DNA of 26,337 bases, taken from NCBI GenBank assembly GCA_964200075.2, contig CAXNAA020000140.1:1-26337 (forward strand). Direction: 5' to 3'. The stretch is from Sphacelaria rigidula. Lineage: Eukaryota; Phaeophyceae; Sphacelariales. Below, one piece after another: positions 9,571 through 19,100 of the stretch. The notes beneath the pieces were generated by a model. That model ran no database searches and was not told where the DNA came from. It was given only the letters and a program-made list of their open reading frames with translations. A program made the position numbers and the translations under genes. Numbering within the stretch: position 1 is the stretch's first letter; each line of letters opens with the position of its first letter.

Positions 9571-10050
9571 CAGGATTGTGTTCTGTAGGGTACGGGTTTC
9601 TGTATACCCGGGGTATTTTGCCGGGTATTTACCGTACCCGACAGTTCTGTGACTTCTGTAAGACTTTCATACGGGTACCCGACAGTTCTGTAATCTCTGT
9701 AGGGCTTTGATGCCCTTACCAAATAGTTCTATAATCTCTGTGAGACTCCTGAACCGTTACCGGGGGGCACGGGTACGCTCTTGATAAGATACCTCATTGC
9801 GGGTACGGTTTTCTGTGCAACCTCCGTACCCGGAGCGCGGGTATGCTCTTGAAGGATACCCGATTGCCGGTACCGGTTTTTTGAGACTGCCATACCGTAC
9901 CCGACAAGTTCTGTAATTTCTGTAAGACTTTCATCCAACACCGGTACCCGACAGCTCTGTGAGCTCTGTAAGCCTGTCATACCTCTACCCGGGGTTAGGG
10001 TATACCGTTACAGATATACCCGATTGCAGGTACGAGCACAGGTATATACC
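9571..10050 (-). repeat. Compound GGTACGGT repeat, element 3
   Basis: This lies in opposite orientation to element 1. It starts GGATTGTGTTCTGTAGGGTAC and keeps the same module order (TACCGTACCCGACAGTTCTG blocks, then a GTTACCGGGGGGCACGGGTA block). The right end is diverged; a remnant AAACACAACCT is seen at about 10079. Confidence 0.75.
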
Positions 10051-10263
10051 TTGGGGAGGCACGGATGTAGGTTCAATCCAAACACAACCTCATGACCTGA
10101 ACATGTACTTCCCATCGATCAACCCACCCAACCCCTTCATTCAAAACTGCACACCATCCATAATTTAATGTTGAAAAGTTCTGTAGTTTGTGCCTTGGCG
10201 AGATACGAGGTACCGCTGAGTGGAAACGCGAAACATGAGCAGCGTTGCAGACCAATAGAATGA

Positions 10264-10530
10264 ATCACCCCCAGAATCGAGTGGTGGCTCGAGCGGGGGT
10301 GGTTCATCTGCGCCACCAGGGGGTCAAGTCGCAAGACGCATGTCATCGACGTTGATGGTGGTTGTGTCGTGGTCATCAAACCCCACGCCATTGTCGACAT
10401 GTACAGCACAGAGTATGAGCTGCCACCGAAAGTCGTCAAGGCCGTCGGCGATTTTGTCGCATTCCGAAGGGCTTCCAGAGAACGGGCAGCCGTGAATGCT
10501 CCTTCGTGTACTCTCTGGGAGTGTACGTGA
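10264..10530 (+). pseudogene. Coding-like fragment without a start codon
   Basis: The plus strand is open from 10264 to a TGA at 10528-10530. From about 10320 the codon use is strongly coding-like (GTC, ATC, AAG, GCC) and the product includes KTHVIDVDGGCVVVIKPHAI and ELPPKVVKAVGDFVAFRRAS. Just upstream, a different frame reads a glycine/serine-rich linker (ESSGGSSGGGSSAPPGG), so a frameshift near 10320 is likely. No family is recognised. It sits between repeat elements and is probably a decayed transposon or captured gene fragment. Confidence 0.35.
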
Positions 10531-11239
10531 CGCCGATAGATGTTGACGATCCCATGCACATGTATTAGTGCGATTGTTCGTGTAGTATTTCTATATCAAC
10601 CCCGTGAAGCCGTTCAGAGTTTTCGTGAACTGTCATCTTCTGTATTTCGCCACTGTTGTAGTGGCGTGGGTCCCATCACAGGGGTGACAATAATACCAAG
10701 GTCGTGTTTTGTAGGGTACGGTTTTCTGTATACCAGGGGTATTTTGTCGGGTATTTACCGTACCCGATAGTTTTGTAAACTCTGTGAGACCCTCATACCC
10801 GTATCCGATAGTTCTGTGAGTTCTGTAGGCCTCCCGTACCGTTACCGGGGGGCACGGGTATCCTCTTGATAAGATACCGAGTTGCGGGTACGAGCTGGGC
10901 CAGCCAAGAGGAGGTGTGCATCTCGCTCAGGCGACGCACGGCGCGATATCAGGAGTTGGACGTTGACATTTCGACAAGAGCTTTTTATGATCGAAATGCA
11001 GAAGATCACGTCAGCAGCAAAGAAAAAAAGGGAAAAAAGAAGTCATGGGCATTTGAAATCTCAGCAAAAACAAGATAATGCCATAAGTCCAGGGGGGAAA
11101 GGAGAATCATCAGCTGTTCACGTGAAGTATCAGTTCCTTGGGTGCAGAAGGGATACCTGAAATTTCAGCTCAAGAGTCGTTGAATCGGGCCGTGTGTTCA
11201 ACAGTTTCCGTGACGCTGCTGCACCCCTATAAATCAAGT

Positions 11240-11300
11240 GACGGGAGACTCCAAATGTGGAGGTCATGAGTTCGAATCCCGGCAGGTTCTCTTATTGTTT
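11240..11300 (+). other. tRNA-like B-box sequence
   Basis: GAGTTCGAATCCCGGCAGG matches the T-arm/B-box of a tRNA, preceded by the small hairpin CTCCAAATGTGGAG. The upstream half does not form a good D arm or acceptor stem. It is likely a tRNA-derived fragment inside the inserted element at 10892-11754. Confidence 0.35.
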
Positions 11301-11464
11301 TCGTCCGTCGTTGGGGTCATACATTATGCAGTACATTTTTTTCATGATTTTTTTCATTCAGCGGCGGTGTCGTGTGTTATCAGGTTGGTCTACACTCCCC
11401 AGTGATATATGCTGACACCGGGTTCATTTTGGAAACCGGGAAAGCTGTGGGGTGAGCAAGTTTT

Positions 11465-11721
11465 CACACGTCGGACAGCTCATGAGCTACCTAAATATTT
11501 CTTCTTATTAGTGTACTGATCCGGATTACGAGCTAGCTCATGTGAACGCTTTTTCCGTATTTTCTCCCCACAGCGCTGGACACCGAGCACGCGGAGAAGC
11601 GCAAAGGTAGCGCTTTGGCTTCTCGGGCCCTGCTGTCACGTAATTTGTGTTTTTGGATGAACACTCTGAGAGTCCCCTTCGATTTGTTATTTTCGGTAGC
11701 TCATGAGCTGTCCGACGTGTG
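11465..11721. mobile_element. 257-bp MITE with perfect 27-bp TIRs and 8-bp TSD
   Basis: The inverted repeats 11465-11491 and 11695-11721 are exact reverse complements, beginning CACACGTCGGACAGCTCATG. They are flanked on both sides by the direct repeat CAAGTTTT (11457-11464 and 11722-11729). An 8-bp duplication fits hAT-like elements; the bases at the edge would also allow 9 bp, as in Mutator-like elements. The interior is non-coding and includes the hairpin GAGAAGCGCAAAG / CGCTTTGGCTTCTC. The perfect ends suggest recent insertion. Confidence 0.92.
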
Positions 11722-12059
11722 CAAGTTTTAGCCGCTCTTAAGCTGGCCCAGCTCTTCGGGTTTTCTGTGTATACTCCATACCCTGCCCGACAGTTTCTGT
11801 GAGTTCTGTAAGCCTCCCATACCGTTACCCGACAGTTCTATGAGTTCTGTGCAAAAACTTTACCCTACCTCGAGGGGCGGGTATCCCCTGAAAAAGTTAC
11901 CTGATTGCCGGTACCTATTTTCTGTAAGCCTCCCATACCGTACCCGACAAGTTCTGTAATTTCTGTAATACTTTCACACTTGCACCGGACAGTTCTGAAA
12001 GTTCTGTAAGGGATCTCATACCCTACAGGACGTACCCGTACCTCACAGAACACAACCTT

Positions 12060-12511
12060 GCGCATTTTTATAGGTGAGGCACCCCACCGGAGTATATTGT
12101 TGTGCTGCAGTCCGGAGGTCGCACCCGCCCAACATTTGGCAAACGTGCTAAGCCATATCACAAAAATAAAGTGGTATGGCCAAGCGCACAGAAATCTCCT
12201 CATCACACGTCGAAGGATTGAGGTGCGATACAGTATTTACGCGATTTACCGCCAGCTGGAAGCGGTTGCGGGTCTGAAAAAGCACGTGTTAGGAAGCTGC
12301 AAAAATCAACCATATGTTGTTAAAAGACAGCACCTCGAAATCAGCACTTTTCCATTGCCCAGATTCGGAAATGAATTCACGGGTAAAAATCGGATTTAAA
12401 CGGGCTAGAATCCTCATATTTGTACAAATACGGATTGGTTGCCATACAAAATGGTGTCGAGGACATGATTACAGGCTGGGCCGCCCAAGACGCGGACAGG
12501 GATGTGACCAC
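12060..12511. other. Stretch without a recognisable gene
   Basis: A plus-strand frame at 12058-12399 is open for 113 codons but starts inside the repeat terminus and has no recognisable motif. No splice-consistent exon was found. Confidence 0.4.
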
Positions 12512-13148
12512 GCGATTTAACAGCTCAAATGTGGGTCGTTTTCTGTGACATTTTGACACAATGTACAGGACGTATGTACAAAGATTCCATTATCTCTCCC
12601 CTGAAATGTTTGTTTTTCTGGGGGAGGTTATTCACGATTTTCTTCCGAAATAAACTGTTCTGAAATGTTTGGCCGCCGATAACTCACATAGAAGGAAATC
12701 AGTGCAGGGGGCAGGCAGACGGTGGAGTCTTCGCACATACATCCTGTACATCGTGTCGAAATTTCATAGAAAACGACCCATAATTGAGCTGCTAAATCGC
12801 GTGTTCTTCTCGAAGACTGGTTCCTATGTGGAGATGAATCAGCCACGAAAAAATGAAACGTGGTCATGCTGTTCAATTTCAAGTATATTTCCACGAAATT
12901 TTGACACGATGCGCATGGGGTATGTTACGAAGTCCCTGGTGTACCCCCCTTCCCCCCGACATATTTTGTTTTCAACGAGCTGTCGACGCTTTTGTACCAG
13001 GAAAAAATGTTCCGAAATTTAGATCACCCACAACTCACGGAAAAAAAAGGAGGAGGAGCAAACGGTAGGGGCTTCAAATATATCTCATGTATATCGTATC
13101 GTGTCAGAATTTCATGGAAAACGACATGAAATTGAGCAGTGAAATGAC
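12512..13148. repeat. Two diverged units, each with inverted terminal repeats
   Basis: Unit 1 (12512-12800) has arms of about 67 bp. The left begins GCGATTTAACAGCTCAAATG, and the right arm (12734-12800) is its inverted copy ending GCTGCTAAATCGC. Unit 2 (about 12858-13148) has the same layout but is more diverged; its arms share CACGAAATTTTGACACGATG and the inverted equivalent near 13100-13130. The interiors also align (GAAATGTTTGGCCGCC with GAAATTTAGATCACCC), and so do the spacers after each unit. This indicates an ancient tandem duplication of one palindromic element. Confidence 0.65.
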
Positions 13149-13703
13149 GTTTTTCTGTCGAGAACCGCTTCACTTGCCTTTAGAGTACAAAAACCTCAGC
13201 CGGAACCTTGACGTTTTCTACAAGCGCGACGCCTTGGCGCGCTGGAGGTCTCGTCTGCGTGCCATCTGACAATGCGCGCGCCTACAGTACGGCATGCCTT
13301 GTTACAACCACAACTAGTGCAGCGCTATCACATTGCGGTCGCGGCAAAACCGACAACCGTCAATACGATGTCAGCCGCTTTCCCCCCTAATTCCGCCGCA
13401 CATGCCACCCTCAACTCTCTACACTTCGCAGCTGACTACAGTTTGGCATTCCGTTTGATGAGAACTCGTCACATCGCAGTGCTAGGTAATATGGAAGACG
13501 CGCGTTGATTTGCAGATTACCACAATGTGTCATAATAGGCACGACTGGCGATAGAACGTCAATTAGAACCGGCTGAAAGAAAGTCCACTTCTTAGGGCCC
13601 AGCCTGTATTGCAATAGCAACAGAATCTGCTGCAGCAGATGCCAATATTGTCGTCCGTGATGGCCTTCGATCGGCAAGTTTCTCTTTTTGTTGTCGTCGC
13701 AAA
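13149..13703. other. Stretch without a recognisable gene
   Basis: Overlapping frames occur at 13208-13508 on the plus strand and from 13411 upward on the minus strand. They have no recognised domain and no convincing splice partners. Confidence 0.35.
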
Positions 13704-13860
13704 CCTTCACGCCGTTACTAGGAGTTAGATCCTGAAAATTTTCACAAATGTCCCATGCACTATCACCCAACTTTCTACGGACGAGGTTTTTCTACTTGTT
13801 GAGTTTTTCACCGTTTTTTGGGGGTCCGATAGGATCCAAGTCGTTTTCAAAGTAGTCCCC
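13704..13860. repeat. Half copy of the palindromic element at 14091-14364
   Basis: It begins CTTCACGCCGTTACTAGGAG followed by TTAGATCCTGAA and keeps the internal block CACCGTTTTTTGGGGGTCCG. Both match the left half of the full element 390 bp downstream. The right half is not recognisable. Confidence 0.65.
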
Positions 13861-14090
13861 ATTCTGGGACCCCGGAAAACCGGCACGACGATTTTTTTCA
13901 TTTTTTTCGCGCACGATTTGTCGCCGCGTGACCCAAGGAAGCGCCCCACACAATGTGGTCGCAAAACTCGATCAACTGATTCTTGAATTTTCATGTTCAC
14001 GTCAAAGAAAGCCCAAAAACGTCGTTTTGGTAGAGAAATCAAGTAGGTCGTAGTACGGTACGCCAAGGTTTATCGCACAAAAGCGAAGAA

Positions 14091-14364
14091 TCTCACGCCG
14101 TCTTGAGGAGTTAGACCCTGAACCCTGGAATGTTGCACAACTATACTATGGGTGATTACGCAACTTTGGAAGAACGAGTTTTTTTCCCCCACCGTTTTAC
14201 GGGGGTCCGATTGGATCGATGTTTTCCCAAGGAAATGGGGACTATCGAAAAACGGTAAAAAAAGTCAAGAAGCAAAAATAAAAACTCGTTCTTCGAAGTT
14301 GCGTAATGATCCATAGAGCATATGTGCAAAATTTCAGGATCTAACTCCTTAAGACGAGGTGAGG
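14091..14364. mobile_element. Palindromic MITE-like element with about 90-bp arms
   Basis: The left arm (14091 to about 14182) begins TCTCACGCCGTCTTGAGGAG. The right arm (about 14275-14364), reversed, begins CCTCACCTCGTCTTAAGGAG. Both arms then contain TTAGAYCCTGAA, a TTGCACA block, ATTACGCAACTT and GAAGAACGAGTTTT. The centre is A/T-rich with CCGTTTTACGGGGGTCCG on the left side. No coding sequence is present. Confidence 0.75.
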
Positions 14365-14560
14365 TTTTGCCGATGAGTGTTCTTTGGGTGATCACTATGA
14401 ACTAGCCAGTAGGTGGGAGTCAAGTGCCGCTCCGTTCCTTTCCACTGCATGTTTTCGATCGACAAAGCTCAGCTTTAGAGCGTGTCTTGTTAATACAGTA
14501 GCATTTGTTACAGTACCGTTTGTCATGGCGATACATATGCCCTACGAGTAGTGCAGCGTG

Positions 14561-14826
14561 CAAGGGCAGGTGGAGTAGAGTACACCCAATACTCAGTATT
14601 TTCGAAGAGTCATACTTTTAGTACTCGATTTTTGAGTACGTCGTGAGTATTTGAGGTCATCTACTCAATCTACCCAAAAATTGATTCGAGTAATGAGGTC
14701 ATACCCAAGTCAAACTTTACACTCGAGTACTACCGAGAGTGCTTACACAAAAATTGAGTGAAGTATTTGAGGCCGCACTCGAACTACTCGATTTTTGAGT
14801 AGAGTATCATGGCCATACCCAAGTGA
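14561..14826. repeat. Palindrome-rich repeat related to the intron-3 MITE
   Basis: The left edge, CAAGGGCAGGTGGAGTAGAG, resembles the terminus of the element at 4899-5107 (CAAGGGYAGGTCGAGTARAG), and the following TACTCAGTATTTTCGAAGAG also has its counterpart there. The interior contains several short dyads such as TACTCGATTTTTGAGTA, seen twice. No matching right terminus was found, so the element may be truncated or rearranged. Confidence 0.5.
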
Positions 14827-14968
14827 TGATCTATACTGGCGAGCGAAAGATGAAGCAAAACACTGACCGCCCACGAGCACCAGCGACAGCAGTGGTGACG
14901 ACAGCCAAGCCATCATGGCTGCTGTCGTGGGCTGTAAGATGTCTTGAAACGAGGTTCAAACGCGTTTT

Positions 14969-15051
14969 CGATAACATTATTCGATAGCCCGAGGTTATGG
15001 GAGAATCCTGCTTTTTTTTTATAAATGTGGGCTATCGGAAAATGTTATCAG
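14969..15051. repeat. Inverted repeat (22-bp arms)
   Basis: CGATAACATTATTCGATAGCCC at 14969-14990 pairs, with few mismatches, with GGGCTATCGGAAAATGTTATC at 15029-15049. The loop is about 38 nt and contains a poly-T run. Confidence 0.6.
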
Positions 15052-15232
15052 AAAAAATTCCACCAGAAAATGCGTTTTCTGCCCACATAACAAGTGGGTT
15101 TTTGGTCATTTATCATAAAACGCGTTTTTTTATATCGTTTTTTTTACACATAAGAAGTAGCCTCAGGACGTGTTTTGGCACATTTTCTGTCGATCGAAAA
15201 AGTACCGTGGAAGAGCAAGTTTTCGATGGTTT

Positions 15233-15342
15233 TGGCCAAACATGCATCTTTAATATAAAACGGTCAGGGGATCAAAATACTGGCAGATTCCCCCCTTTTT
15301 TTTCATCACTTGACCGTTTGTTATTGAAAATGCAAGTTTGGC
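15233..15342. repeat. Inverted repeat (about 36-bp arms)
   Basis: GGCCAAACATGCATCTTTAA leads into AACGGTCAG on the left (15233-15268). The right arm (15307-15342) is the imperfect inverted copy, containing TGACCGTTTG and ATGCAAGTTTGGC. The loop holds a C run and a T run. Confidence 0.55.
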
Positions 15343-15359
15343 TAAAATAAAACTGCGGC

Positions 15360-16196
15360 CAGCGGGAAATGCAAAGTGGCCCTGGAACGGTCTCAACGGA
15401 TAGAGCGAGCCATTCCAAGGTGCCCACATCCGCCTATTTATAGCCCTCTTTTCAGGCGTGACACGACGGAGAAGGGTCCAAAAAGCAGGATTTCTGAACG
15501 GCTCCCAGTAGAGTTGGTGTCCGGAACTTTTGGGACTTGCAAGGTAACTAATGACTCTCGAATGCTCGTGAGCGCTAAAGCGTACACACACGGTAGGTCT
15601 CCGAAGTGCTGCGTTTGCAGTCCGAATTTTTGGTCGCTTCGTTTTCGGAGAATTCTGAACGCAGCGTCCGAAAAATCTAGAAATTTCTGAGATGTCCGGA
15701 AAACGCGTAATGGGCTGAACACAGAGCCGTAGGTGAACGCATGTCCTTTGCTTCATGTACTGTATTATGTTCAACCACTATACCCTAAGGTGACGAGCTG
15801 TTTTTCACCACAGTAGTTCGCAGGGGGTCCGTCTACTTTTCATTAGTGTGGTCGGACGGTGGTGTCTGGCGCTCAAGCGCACATAGTAGGTAATCAAGTT
15901 ATGATGTTGATGTCATCGTTACATGAAAAACCGTTCCGACATCTGACGCGGACGCCTTCCGTGGTCATAGGCTAACTACCCCAGAAAAGGGTGATATAAA
16001 ATTTAAAAAATAAAATAAAAATTCCCACAGACGTGGTACAAGAAAAAAGCAAACAAATGAAAGTAATGATAATATCAGCATGGAAAAAGAAAAGGGGAGG
16101 GAAAAACTGCTATTCGCCCTAGTTCCAATGTTTCATGTGACCATTCGGGCTACTGTAGGCAGGACGCATTGATGTACTCAACTGCGCAACAACCTC
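15360..16196. other. Region upstream of the PH-domain gene
   Basis: Long open frames overlap on opposite strands between 15250 and 15774, with no recognised domain or splice partners. An A/T-rich tract (AAATTTAAAAAATAAAATAA) lies at about 16000-16020. The segment 16100-16196 should include the 5' UTR of the gene starting at 16197; an in-frame TGA at 16170 bounds the frame. No TATA box is evident. Confidence 0.4.
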
Positions 16197-19100
16197 ATGC
16201 ACGCACCCGAGGTAAGATAACACACCTTTCGTGTCTTTCTGTTGTCTGCCCACGTATTTCGGGCGCTTGTCTACTGTGCTGTTAGCACCTGGAAGAGCTC
16301 AGGAGGGTCGCGATGTTCTCCGGGGAACCGCACGAGGTCGGAGTGATGAACTTGATGCTGGAGTACGTCAAAAGTGATGACGACAAGACCGTTCACGTGA
16401 GTATGCATACGTTATAGGGTTATGGACAAAGACAAGGACGCTGCCAGGCTCGTGTCTGCGTCTGCGGGGTGTAGAGTTGTAGCCGTGGTGGCATGTGAGG
16501 GTATTTTAGTAGCAGCAGTTGAGTGCAGTGGATGCCTCTTCATGAAGAGTGTTGTTCTCAGCGTGTACTTCTATATTTTGGTCATGGGTGCAACCGCTCC
16601 ACCTCGTCCGGATGAATACTACCGTAGCCTCGAGGGATCGAGACGCCGTCTCTCCTCCGGCATATGCCTGACTTGCCTGACCTTTCGCCAGCACTCCCGC
16701 ACCATGTCCACTCTTGTCGAACGTTCTGCCCTTGAGGTCCTTCGAGTTATCATATCACCGAGGGGCGGTGGTGTGTGCTCATATGCTGTACATGTATAGG
16801 CCACCTCCTCCTCCGACAGCTCGAGGGCACAGAGTACGTATCAGTGATGGTGAAGATGCATACATACCGCTCCGAACTTGTTGTCACCCCCTAAACACCG
16901 TGTCTGACCGATGACCGATGGCTGTACTCATCTCGAGCCTACCAACATGTTTGCTTCTCTTCGGGGAAACATCAGGGAGACGTGGAGGTCCGCGAGGGCT
17001 CCATCATGAAGACGTGGAAGAGGAAGCAGCTTTCCATGGCTCGCGGTCTCATGGCAGTCAGCTCTCCTCACGGCGAGATCCATAAGCAGAAGGTATAGCG
17101 TAGGATGGCACTTGGATGCTGTACAGCTAGAATGGGGGATGGTTGTTCTAGTGTATGGCGGCATGCGACCTACACCGGAATTCAAGGCGCTCGCTTGGTT
17201 GCGAAATATGTAGCTGTTTGATTTCTAGAAGAATGCTGTCGTTGTGCTCTCACGGTATTATTTTTTCGCCCTGTAGGTGAGCTTCCTTTTCCGTCCACCA
17301 GTTGGTTCTAAATTCCGTACGGTATGTTGATGGGTTACCATTTCTTGATGTCAATGGGTCACGATTCGGTGCTCCTTTGGTCGTTGTTCCTTCGTTATAC
17401 TACTAATAAAAAATATTTCGGTGATTTCTACTGTCCGTACGAGATGGACTATGATTGTGTTTTCATAGGAGTTTCTCGTCTGCCTTCAGGGTATTACTAT
17501 CCACAATTTTCGGCATATTCCGATAAATTAGAGTGTTTTCCTGAAACGTCCCTTGCAAAATCGCTGAGAGAAACGAACGGTGTTGGATTCTCAGAGAAAT
17601 AGGCAGTCAGATTTGGATTTTGATCTATTGCCTGACCTGTTTGACAACTCTACCCTCACATTGTTTCGGAGAGAGTTTTTTTCTCTTTTCTAACAAATTC
17701 GGAGACGTGGGAGAAGACAGAACAGGTCCCTAATCAAGACTCCTCTATGCAAGTGCTCGTTTTTCCATTAAAATAAGTTTTATGTGTGTGCGTGTGCGTT
17801 TATGGTTTGATATTTCGCTGACAGTAGTGGGCGGTCTAACTATTCATTTTGTGGCATTTTGTGATTTTTCCGTAACTGACGATTTTCTTGGCATATTTTC
17901 GCTTTCCACCGCCTATCACATTGGTGATCTGAAGACATGTGTGTCCGCTTTACATTCGAAGCAAATAAATCACCTGCACTCAATTTTGAGTGAGCTACGG
18001 GCTGACCGGTCATCGGGGGTCCTGCCCCGTTTCAGCCCAGATTGTTACTCTTCGGTATTTTCGGTCGATCGAGCCTGTCTTGATCATATTTGTGAAGAAA
18101 TGTACAGTTTCGTTTTCAAGTTCTACCCACTCATTGCACCAGAGTCGAAAAATTGTGTTCCACCGTCAATAACACCTTCCTGATAAACGGGGTATTTATT
18201 CGTATCGCCCAATAACACCAACCAACACTGAGTTGGGTAATGTGTTTCGAGGATGATCTCTGAGTTGTTCCAAAAATCTACCGACGCTAGCAGTTTCGAG
18301 TTCTATCAAAGATTAGTACGCGAGGAAAACCCCCGAGACACCCCTGAATAGTTATATCGCCCAGTACTGTTGTAGGTATCATGTACTCTGGATGTGAGCC
18401 TTTCAGCGCTCTCCCGCTGTAGAGAGTCGTGTGTTGTGTTGTGCTTGAGCCGTTATCGTCCAGGATTTCCCCCTCTTTTTTTCCACCGGCAATCGTTTTT
18501 CGCCTTCTTTCAAGAAGTACCCCAGTAGTACCGACCGAAGGGCGATGAACCAACGATTGGACCACATATACCCGGCGGCGAGTCGTAAATGGCCGTCCCC
18601 TGTGAAATGTTGGAATGTTGTTCTACCCATGAGGTGGACACTAATGATAGCTGGGCCTTTGGTGTCAGGCAAGAGGGTGTACTGTACCGTGCAATGCTTT
18701 CATGTGATGCATTTTTGTATTTTGTCGGGTCTCATGACGACTCTTCCGGGCAGCGGGGGGCGAAGCGGGTACAAAGCCCTGTCACGGTATTTCAACAGGG
18801 CGTGTCTTACGTCATGTGTCATGTGTCATGTGCCATGTGCCATATGTGTGTGCAGAGTATATCCCTGGATGGCATGGTGTTGGAGCGAGGGTGCAAAAGG
18901 GGCGACGATACGTGCTTCACCGTGCTGTCCCCCATGAAGAAGGTTCGTGGTTTGTCACTACTCGTACATGAACACAAAACCTCTTGTGTGGTATAGCTGA
19001 GTCCTAGAATGCCGAAGTTCCTTGCGAGATTGACAGTATTCGGTAATCGAAGTCGCTTTGAACTGGCTGAAATTCAATCTGCTGTGGAGACATGCCGGAT

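Larger units (their letters stand above)
10892..11754. mobile_element. 863-bp inverted-repeat element inserted in element 4
   Basis: The termini are inverted copies: GAGCTGGGCCAGC at 10892-10904, and its exact reverse complement at 11742-11754, with weaker pairing extending inward (AAGAGSGG). Flanks are TAC on the left and TTC on the right, compatible with a short duplicated target. Inside, about 10915-11160 gives two overlapping lysine-rich frames with no recognised domain, and a polymerase III B-box-like GTTCGAATCCC lies near 11271. No transposase is seen, so the element is probably non-autonomous. Confidence 0.65.
10650..12059 (-). repeat. Compound GGTACGGT repeat, element 4, split by an insertion
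   Basis: The halves 10650-10891 and 11755-12059 together match element 1 in reverse orientation. The left half begins with the flank and terminus TAATACCAAGGTCGTGTTTT and stops at TTGCGGGTAC. The right half resumes at GGTTTTCTGTG and runs to CACAGAACACAACCTT. In element 1 these two junction sequences are directly adjacent, showing that 10892-11754 was inserted into an intact element. Confidence 0.8.
17093..18855 (+). other. Intron 3 of the PH-domain gene
   Basis: At 1763 nt this is the longest intron of the gene. The donor is GTATAG and the acceptor ends GTGTGTGCAG, directly preceded by heptamer repeats. It contains an AT-richer coding-like block (about 17324-18183), listed separately. The two flanking exons join in phase 0 and rebuild a plausible PH-domain strand pattern, supporting its removal. 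Confidence 0.6.

Noticed and set aside
13725-14066. 113-codon minus-strand frame and an overlapping one from 13770
   Set aside because: They run through repeat termini shared with non-coding copies at 14091-14364, and the two frames read the same repeat in different phases.
15250-15774. 174-codon minus-strand frame overlapping a 104-codon plus-strand frame
   Set aside because: There is no domain, opposite-strand overlap, and the frame runs through an inverted repeat; coding is not supported.
5789-16196. Single gene linking the thioredoxin-like exons to the PH exons through a 10-kb intron
   Set aside because: Phases would allow it, but a signal-peptide protein with a PH domain is unlikely, a terminal exon with stop is found at 5747-5788, and an in-frame stop precedes the ATG at 16197.
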